Of a stretch of DNA of 64,000 nucleotides, positions 58,928-64,000 are shown piece by piece (position 1 is the stretch's first letter; each line of letters opens with the position of its first letter). Under the pieces are notes generated by a model that saw only the letters and a list, made by a program, of their open reading frames with translations, made no database searches and had not been told where the DNA came from. This DNA is from Cellulosimicrobium sp. ES-005 (GTDB taxonomy: Bacteria > Actinomycetota > Actinomycetes > Actinomycetales > Cellulomonadaceae), in assembly GCF_040448685.1 (NCBI RefSeq), contig NZ_CP159290.1, positions 3,348,001 to 3,412,000 on the forward strand, given 5' to 3'. The position numbers and the translations under genes are program-made.

Positions 58928-58991
58928 GGCCGAGCCGTCCCGTCCGTCGTCCTCGGGGGCCTCGACGTCGATCGTCTCGCGGTACCCCGCG

Positions 58992-60329
58992 TCAGTGGGC
59001 GGGCGTGCCGTCCGTGACGTCCTCGCGGTCCGCGTTGCGGCGCAGCGACCGGAGCGCGGCGAGCACGAGCACGACGGCGAGCGCCGCGGCCGCGACGACG
59101 ACCTCGAACCCGGCGTGCGCGCCGCCCGCGTCGATGCGCGACCCCGCGACGGACGACCCGATCGACACGCCCACGCCGAGCGACGTGCCGACCCAGGCGA
59201 GGCCCTCGGTGAGCTGGTTCGGCGCGACGAGGTTCTGGACGAGGTTGTTGCCGTTGATGAGCGTGGGCGCGATGGCGAACCCGGTCACGAACATCACCGC
59301 CGCGAGGACCGGGACCGACGTGACGAAGAAGAACAGGGAGACGCCCGCGGCGAGCGCGACGATCCCGATGACGAACCGGCGCCACAGCGGCGACACCCAG
59401 TGTCGCGCGCCGTACACGAGGCCGGAGATGAGCGAGCCCATCGCGAAGACGGCGAGGATCAGCCCGGCCGCGCCCTTCTGCCCCTGCTCCTCGGCGAACG
59501 CGATGGTCGACACGTCGGTCGCGCCGAACACGATGCCCATCGCCACGAAGATCACGGCGAGCACGATCATCCCGGCCGACCGCATCGCGGAGCGCTGCTT
59601 CACGCCGGGCTCCGGGACCACGACCGGCGGCTCGGTCGCGCGCTGCGACAGGAACCAGAGCCCGCCGACGACGGCCGCGACGAGCGGCACGAGAAGCCCC
59701 GCGGACGGCGACACGCTCGTCGCGAGCACGGTCGCGAGCACCGGGCCGACGACGAACACGAGCTCGTCGAGCGCCGACTCGAGCGAGTAGGCGGTGTGCA
59801 GGCGACGCACGTCGGGCACCGTGTGGGTCCAGCGCGCGCGGACCATCGACCCGTACGACCCCTGCGTCGCGCCGGCGAGCGCCGCGAACGCGTAAAGCGT
59901 CCACTCGGGCGCGCGCAGCACCGCGCACAGGATGAGCCCGCCCAGGCCGACCGTCGCGGCCGCCAGCATCGGCAGCATGACGACGCGCTGGCCGGTCCGG
60001 TCCACCAGCCGCGCGATCTGCGGCGACACGATCGCCTGCGCGACGACGAGCGCCGCCGCGACCCGGCCCGCGAGCGCGTACTCGCCGTAGATGCCCTGGA
60101 TCATGAGGATCGTGCCGATGCCGACCATCGACATCGGCAGGCGCGCCACGAGCGCCGCGGCGGAGAACCGCCACGCGCCGGGCAGCGCGAGCACGGCGCG
60201 GTAGGGGTTCCGGGACGTCGTCCCGGCCTCCGCGGGGGTGCCCGACGTCGTCCCGTCGGTCGTCAGGTCGTCCCGCCGGTGCTCGGGGTGCTCGGGGTCG
60301 TCAGCGCGCGACGGAGAATCCTGGACCAC
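58992..60329 (-). CDS. MFS transporter
   Basis: 445 residues, 12 membrane helices. The first helix is near PGAWRFSAAALVARLPMSMVGIGTILMIQGIYGEYALAGRVAAALVVAQAIVSPQIARLVDRTGQRVVML, including the loop 2-3 motif (ARLVDRTGQR). Second half: MRSAGMIVLAVIFVAMGIVFGATDVSTIAFAEEQG, FVTGFAIAPTLINGNNLVQNLVAPNQLTEGLAWVGTSLGVG. The substrate is unknown. An acidic N-terminal tail of about 40 residues. GTG start, with GACACT 6 nt upstream, is only tentative. Confidence 0.85.
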   Translation of the reverse strand: MVQDSPSRADDPEHPEHRRDDLTTDGTTSGTPAEAGTTSRNPYRAVLALPGAWRFSAAALVARLPMSMVGIGTILMIQGIYGEYALAGRVAAALVVAQAIVSPQIARLVDRTGQRVVMLPMLAAATVGLGGLILCAVLRAPEWTLYAFAALAGATQGSYGSMVRARWTHTVPDVRRLHTAYSLESALDELVFVVGPVLATVLATSVSPSAGLLVPLVAAVVGGLWFLSQRATEPPVVVPEPGVKQRSAMRSAGMIVLAVIFVAMGIVFGATDVSTIAFAEEQGQKGAAGLILAVFAMGSLISGLVYGARHWVSPLWRRFVIGIVALAAGVSLFFFVTSVPVLAAVMFVTGFAIAPTLINGNNLVQNLVAPNQLTEGLAWVGTSLGVGVSIGSSVAGSRIDAGGAHAGFEVVVAAAALAVVLVLAALRSLRRNADREDVTDGTPAH

Positions 60330-60469
60330 CGTCCCAGTGTCGCACCCGGAAGCCGCCCGCCCGGTAGCGATTTCGCGCCGCGCGGCCGGACGTGACGACC
60401 GTCTCGCCACGTGGCCCGGCTGGTCCGCGCCGGTTGTCCGACGGCCGTGCGGCGGCGACGATGGGCGCC

Positions 60470-60775
60470 ATGACCGACAGCCCCGCATCCCGCGCCACGA
60501 CCGTCACCGTCACCGACGAGGGCGACCGCTTCGAGGCCCGCACCGACGACGGCGTCGTCGCCGGGTTCGCCGCCTACGTCCGCGAGCCGGGGAAGGTGAT
60601 CTTCACGCACACCGAGGTCGACCCCGCGTTCGAGGGCCAGGGCGTCGGCTCCGCGCTCGCCGTCGGTGCGCTCGACCAGGTCCGGGCGTCGGGGGAGCGC
60701 GTCGTCCCGCTGTGCCCGTTCATCCGCGCGTACATCGAGCGCCACCCGGACTACGCGGACCTCACGCGGCGGTGA
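60470..60775 (+). CDS. Small GNAT-like N-acetyltransferase
   Basis: 101 residues. RFEARTDDGVVAGFAAYVREPGKVIFTHTEVDPAFEGQGVGSALAVGALDQVRASGERVVPLCPFIRAYIERHPDYADL is a complete short GNAT of the YjdJ type. The acetyl-CoA loop is EGQGVGSALA and the end CPFIRAYIERHPDY is typical. The target amine is unknown. An alternative ATG lies 3 codons upstream; no ribosome site favours either. Confidence 0.85.
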   Translation: MTDSPASRATTVTVTDEGDRFEARTDDGVVAGFAAYVREPGKVIFTHTEVDPAFEGQGVGSALAVGALDQVRASGERVVPLCPFIRAYIERHPDYADLTRR

Positions 60776-60818
60776 GGCGACACCCGGCGGCGGCGCGACG
60801 CTCGCCGGTGAGACGACG

Positions 60819-60850
60819 GAGCGCCCCGGTCCCGAGGGACCAGGGCGCTC
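60819..60850. terminator. Bidirectional hairpin
   Basis: GAGCGCCC-C-GGTCCC-GA-GGGACC-A-GGGCGCTC, between convergent GNAT and lipoprotein genes. Confidence 0.82.
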
Positions 60851-60886
60851 GCGCGCGGCAGCGCACCAGCGAGGGTTCGCCAGGGG

Positions 60887-61615
60887 TCAGGAGATGGTGC
60901 CGGTCCCCTCGCCCTCCAAGCGCTCGTCGTGCAGCAGCTCGCCCTCGGCGTCGACCGGGACGATCGTGCCGTCGAACGTGATGGGCGAGCCCGGCTGGTA
61001 GCGGAAGTTCGTCGCGTACGAGTAGGACTGGCCGGTGCCGAACGTGTAGACGGTCGGCTCGCGGTACGCGCCCGGCGCCATGCCGTCGTCGTTCACGCCC
61101 TGCGCCTCGTACAGCTCGTCGTCGACGATGGTGTCCATGCCCTGCATGTACGGCCAGTCGTCGTAGCGCTCGTCGATGCTCACGAGGCTCGAGCCGAGGT
61201 CGATCGGCGCGCCCTCGTTCGTGATGACGTAGTTGACGAAGACGATGTCGTCGCCCTCGGCGATGATCGGCAGGTTGTTCTCCGGGTCGACGAACAGGCC
61301 GTCCTTCGTCGCCTGCGTGACGCCCACCTGGTAGACGTCGATGCGCACGTCGCCCACGTTGAAGGTCGAGATCTGCTCGCCCGGGTTCGTGACGGGGTTC
61401 GCCCAGTCGGGCAGCTCGCCGCTCGAGCCGGTCTCCTCCGCCGCGGCGTCGTCGACCTCCTCCGCGTCGTCGACCGGCGCGGTCTCCTCGGCGGACGTCT
61501 CGTCCGGCGTCGGCGTCTCGGGCGTGTCGCCGCCGACGTTGATGGTGCACGCGGTGAGGCCGAGCGCGAGCGCGGCGGCGACGGTCAGACGTGCGGCGGA
61601 ACGGACGGGACGCAT
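60887..61615 (-). CDS. Lipoprotein, unknown function
   Basis: 242 residues. Signal peptide with lipobox LGLTAC (Cys23). An acidic Thr/Glu/Pro linker to about 65 is followed by a beta-rich domain (DWANPVTNPGEQISTFNVGDVRIDVYQVGVTQATKDG, FVNYVITNEGAPIDLGSSLVSIDERYDDWPYMQGMDTIVDDELYEAQGV, QSYSYATNFRYQPGSPITFDGTIVPVD), Ig-like in pattern. Related actinobacterial lipoproteins are of unknown role. GGAG precedes the ATG; a TAAGGT -10-like box lies further upstream. Confidence 0.82.
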   Translation of the reverse strand: MRPVRSAARLTVAAALALGLTACTINVGGDTPETPTPDETSAEETAPVDDAEEVDDAAAEETGSSGELPDWANPVTNPGEQISTFNVGDVRIDVYQVGVTQATKDGLFVDPENNLPIIAEGDDIVFVNYVITNEGAPIDLGSSLVSIDERYDDWPYMQGMDTIVDDELYEAQGVNDDGMAPGAYREPTVYTFGTGQSYSYATNFRYQPGSPITFDGTIVPVDAEGELLHDERLEGEGTGTIS

Positions 61616-61843
61616 GGTGAGCTCCGGGTGTCGGGGAGAGGTGCCGGACGGACCTTACCCACAGACGAGCGCGCGCTTCGATGGGGAGCGGTGCCCATGA
61701 GACGGCCCGGGACCTTCGCCTGTTGCGCCGCGGCCGGGGCGCGAGGACCCTTCCCCTATGCCTCGCCGCTCCTTCTCCCCGACCCCTCCCGCGTGCGCGG
61801 ACCTGCGCGTTCGCCCCGCGACGTCCGCACCGTGGGGGTGCGC

Positions 61844-63748
61844 GTGAGTGCCCTGCGGGTCGAGCGCGCCGACGTCGTCGTCGTGGGTGGCGGTGGCGCA
61901 GGTCTCAGTGCCGCGCTCGCGATTGCGGAGGCCGCGGGCCAGGACGACCGCCGCTCGCCCGTCGTCGCGCTCGTCTCGAAGGTCTACCCGATGCGCTCGC
62001 ACACCGTCGCCGCGGAGGGCGGGGCCGCGGGCGTCGTGGGCGACGACGACTCGCTCGAGCAGCACGTCGCCGACACCCTCGCCGGCGGCGCGGGGCTGTG
62101 CGAGGAGGAGTCCGTCCGGTTCGTCGTGGAGCGCGCGGCGGGCGAGCTGTACCGCCTGGAGCGCTGGGGCCTGCCGTGGTCGCGCACGGACGGCGGCGAC
62201 GTGGCCGTGCGCCGGTTCGGCGGCATGAGCCGGGCGCGCACATGGTTTGCTGCCGACAAGACCGGCTTCCACCTGCTGCACACCCTGTTCCAGACGTCGC
62301 TGCGCTACTCGGGCGCGGACGGCCCGGTCCGCCGGTACGACGAGCACCACGTGCTCGACCTCGTGGTCGACGACCCGGGCGGGCCGGACGCGCGGGTGCG
62401 TGGCGTCGTCGTGCACGACCAGCACCGCGGCGAGCCGCTGCTCCTGGAGGCGCCCGCGGTGGTCCTCGCGACGGGCGGCTCGGCGCGTGCGTGGGGGACC
62501 AGCACGAACGCGGGCATCTGCACGGGCGACGGCACCGCGATGGCGCTGCGGGCGGGCGTGCCGCTGCGCGACATGGAGTTCCTCCAGTTCCACCCGACCG
62601 GGCTGCCGGGCAGCGGCATCCTGCTCACGGAGGCCGCCCGCGGCGAGGGCGGCGTGCTGCTCGACGCCGACGGCCGCCGCTACCTCGCCGACTACGGGCT
62701 CGGCCCGGAGACGCCCGTCGGGGCGCCGGTGCCGCGCACCATGGAGCTCGGGCCGCGCGACCGGCTCTCGCAGGCGTTCTGGCACGCCGACCGCGACGGC
62801 CGCACCATCCCGACGCCCGACGGCGGCGTCGTCCTGCTCGACCTGCGCCACCTGGGCAAGGAGCGCCTCGCCGAGCGGCTGCCGCTCGTGACCGGCCTCG
62901 CCCGGCAGTTCGCGGGCGTCGACCCGGCGACCGAGCCCGTCCCCGTCCGCCCGACGGCGCACTACACGATGGGCGGCATCCGCACCGACGCGCGCGGCAC
63001 GACCGCCGTCGCCGGGCTGTTCGCCGCGGGGGAGTGCGCGTCCACGGGTCTGCACGGCGCCAACCGGCTCGGGTCCAACTCGCTCGTCGAGACCCTCGTC
63101 GTCGGGCGCGCGGCGGGCGAGGCGGCGCTCGTGTGGGCGCGGTCGGTCGGGCACCCGGGGGCCGACGGCGGCGCGGCGGGTGCCGGGGCCGGCGTCGGTC
63201 CGGCGTCGGCGGACGGGGCGGTGGTCGACCGCGCCGCCGAGATCGCCGACGGCTACCTCGCGATGCGGGGCCGCGGGACCGAGCCGCCCGCCGCGATCCG
63301 GGCCGAGCTCGGCCGCGTCCTCGACGCCGACGCCGGGATCTACCGTGACGCCGACGGGCTGCGGCGGGCGCTCGCGGCGGTCGAGGACCTGCGCGCCCGG
63401 TACGCCGACGTGCGCGTCGCCGACACCAGCGCCGTCCTCAACACCGACTGGGCGACGACCGTCGAGCTCGGCGCGACCCTGCTCGTCGCGCACGTGACCA
63501 TCGCCGCCGCGCTCGCGCGCGAGGAGTCCCGCGGCGCCCACCAGCGCCTCGACTTCCCGGAGCGCGAGCCGGTGGCACACCACTCGGAGACCCGGCTGGG
63601 CGTGGACGGCACGCTGGAGGTAGAGCACGTCCCCGTGGGTGCGGTCGCCGAGCCCCACCCCGTGGGCGCCGAACACGACATGATGGCCGGAAAGAGCCCG
63701 ACAACGACCTCTATGTCGTTCTCGGCGGACGAGGGGGCGGGGTTGTGA
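61844..63748 (+). CDS. frdA: Fumarate reductase flavoprotein subunit
   Basis: Reduces fumarate to succinate with quinol electrons, or the reverse. It has 634 residues. The match to E. coli FrdA runs the whole length: covalent-FAD histidine in PMRSHTVAAEGGAAG (His53), VRRFGGMSRARTWFAADKTGFHLLHTLFQTSL, GVPLRDMEFLQFHPTGLPGSGILLTEAARGEGG, PVRPTAHYTMGGI and GLHGANRLGSNSLVETLV. GTG 61844 is preferred; GTG 61832 and 61838 are possible. A 15-residue Gly/Ala insert lies at about 440. The stop overlaps frdB (GTGA). Confidence 0.94.
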   Translation: MSALRVERADVVVVGGGGAGLSAALAIAEAAGQDDRRSPVVALVSKVYPMRSHTVAAEGGAAGVVGDDDSLEQHVADTLAGGAGLCEEESVRFVVERAAGELYRLERWGLPWSRTDGGDVAVRRFGGMSRARTWFAADKTGFHLLHTLFQTSLRYSGADGPVRRYDEHHVLDLVVDDPGGPDARVRGVVVHDQHRGEPLLLEAPAVVLATGGSARAWGTSTNAGICTGDGTAMALRAGVPLRDMEFLQFHPTGLPGSGILLTEAARGEGGVLLDADGRRYLADYGLGPETPVGAPVPRTMELGPRDRLSQAFWHADRDGRTIPTPDGGVVLLDLRHLGKERLAERLPLVTGLARQFAGVDPATEPVPVRPTAHYTMGGIRTDARGTTAVAGLFAAGECASTGLHGANRLGSNSLVETLVVGRAAGEAALVWARSVGHPGADGGAAGAGAGVGPASADGAVVDRAAEIADGYLAMRGRGTEPPAAIRAELGRVLDADAGIYRDADGLRRALAAVEDLRARYADVRVADTSAVLNTDWATTVELGATLLVAHVTIAAALAREESRGAHQRLDFPEREPVAHHSETRLGVDGTLEVEHVPVGAVAEPHPVGAEHDMMAGKSPTTTSMSFSADEGAGL

Positions 63749-64000
63749 GCGAGGCAGAGTCGCCGGTCGAGGGGCGCAGGGTGCGTCTGGAGGTCGCGCG
63801 GACGTCGCCCGACGGCGCGGACACCGGGCGGCGGGACGTGTTCGACGTGCCCTACGACGACCGCACGTCCGTGCTCGATGCGCTCCAGTGGGTCAAGGAC
63901 CACGCCGACCCCACGCTGACGTTCCGGTGGTCGTGCAAGATGGCCGTCTGCGGGAGCTGCGGCGTCATGGTCAACGGACGCCCGGTGCTCGGGTGCGAGA
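63745..64000 (+). CDS. frdB: Fumarate reductase iron-sulfur subunit (cut by window end)
   Basis: Carries electrons from quinol to FrdA through three iron-sulfur clusters. Only the first 85 residues are visible. RRVRLEVARTSPDGADTG, VPYDDRTSVLDALQWVKDHADPTLTFRWSCKMAVCGSCGVMVNGRPVLGCE matches E. coli FrdB. The [2Fe-2S] ligands are Cys64, Cys69, Cys72 and Cys84. GTG overlaps the frdA stop. The two [3Fe-4S]/[4Fe-4S] motifs and the membrane-anchor genes must lie to the right. Confidence 0.93.
   Translation, partial: MSEAESPVEGRRVRLEVARTSPDGADTGRRDVFDVPYDDRTSVLDALQWVKDHADPTLTFRWSCKMAVCGSCGVMVNGRPVLGCE

Noticed and set aside
1-64000. tRNA, rRNA or CRISPR array
   Set aside because: No cloverleaf, ribosomal sequence or regularly spaced repeats were recognised on reading; a dedicated search was not possible.

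Overview
The window is very GC-rich, uses many GTG starts and TGATG/GTGA/ATGA gene overlaps, and carries actinobacterial families: a GlcNAc-type PTS with a GntR/DasR-like regulator, MacB-like exporters, and a DUF2637 protein in the prophage. It looks like the chromosome of an actinobacterium, plausibly a Micrococcales member near Cellulosimicrobium or Cellulomonas. That placement is inference; no rRNA or tRNA marker is visible.

Bases 1 to about 23,140 are the right part of a siphovirus-type prophage in canonical late order: terminase large subunit (cut by the window edge), portal, MuF-like protein, scaffold, major capsid protein, head-tail connectors, major tail protein, tail chaperones G and G-T (apparent -1 frameshift), a 1364-residue tape measure, a distal-tail protein split over two genes, Tal-like and receptor-binding proteins, an FN3 tip protein, endolysin and holin. 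Four minus-strand accessory genes follow, including a DUF2637 membrane protein and an HTH protein. The prophage ends inside the thioredoxin active-site codons of an NHL-repeat (NHLRC2-like) host gene, whose 5' part is missing here. The late operon is punctuated by strong hairpins that bracket the major capsid and major tail genes, and two of these hairpins are identical over 33 nt.

Bases 25,100 to 35,200 hold a phosphoenolpyruvate-pyruvate cluster: EIIA, two EIIB proteins, a GntR regulator, EIIC, EI, HPr, pyruvate phosphate dikinase (PPDK) and its regulatory kinase/phosphotransferase. DasR-type operators (dre-like) lie in front of EIIC and HPr.

Bases 35,200 to 53,500 contain a sugar isomerase-like protein, an MFS transporter, a pentapeptide-repeat protein, a PfkB kinase, a TetR-controlled membrane protein, a NarL-type two-component system, a GAP-family protein, a flotillin/NfeD pair, and an OmpR-type two-component system divergent from a lipoprotein-adaptor-ABC exporter operon.

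Bases 53,500 to 64,000 contain poxB, a thioredoxin-reductase-like flavoprotein, a His-rich methyltransferase divergent from an XRE-cupin regulator, an RHH-MazF toxin-antitoxin pair, an MFS transporter, a GNAT, a lipoprotein, and frdA plus the start of frdB. PPDK, PoxB and an Escherichia-like fumarate reductase suggest flexible pyruvate metabolism with fumarate respiration.

A recurrent signal in the host part is a TANNNT -10 box 6-8 nt before the start codon, with no Shine-Dalgarno in between. This marks about ten genes as likely leaderless.
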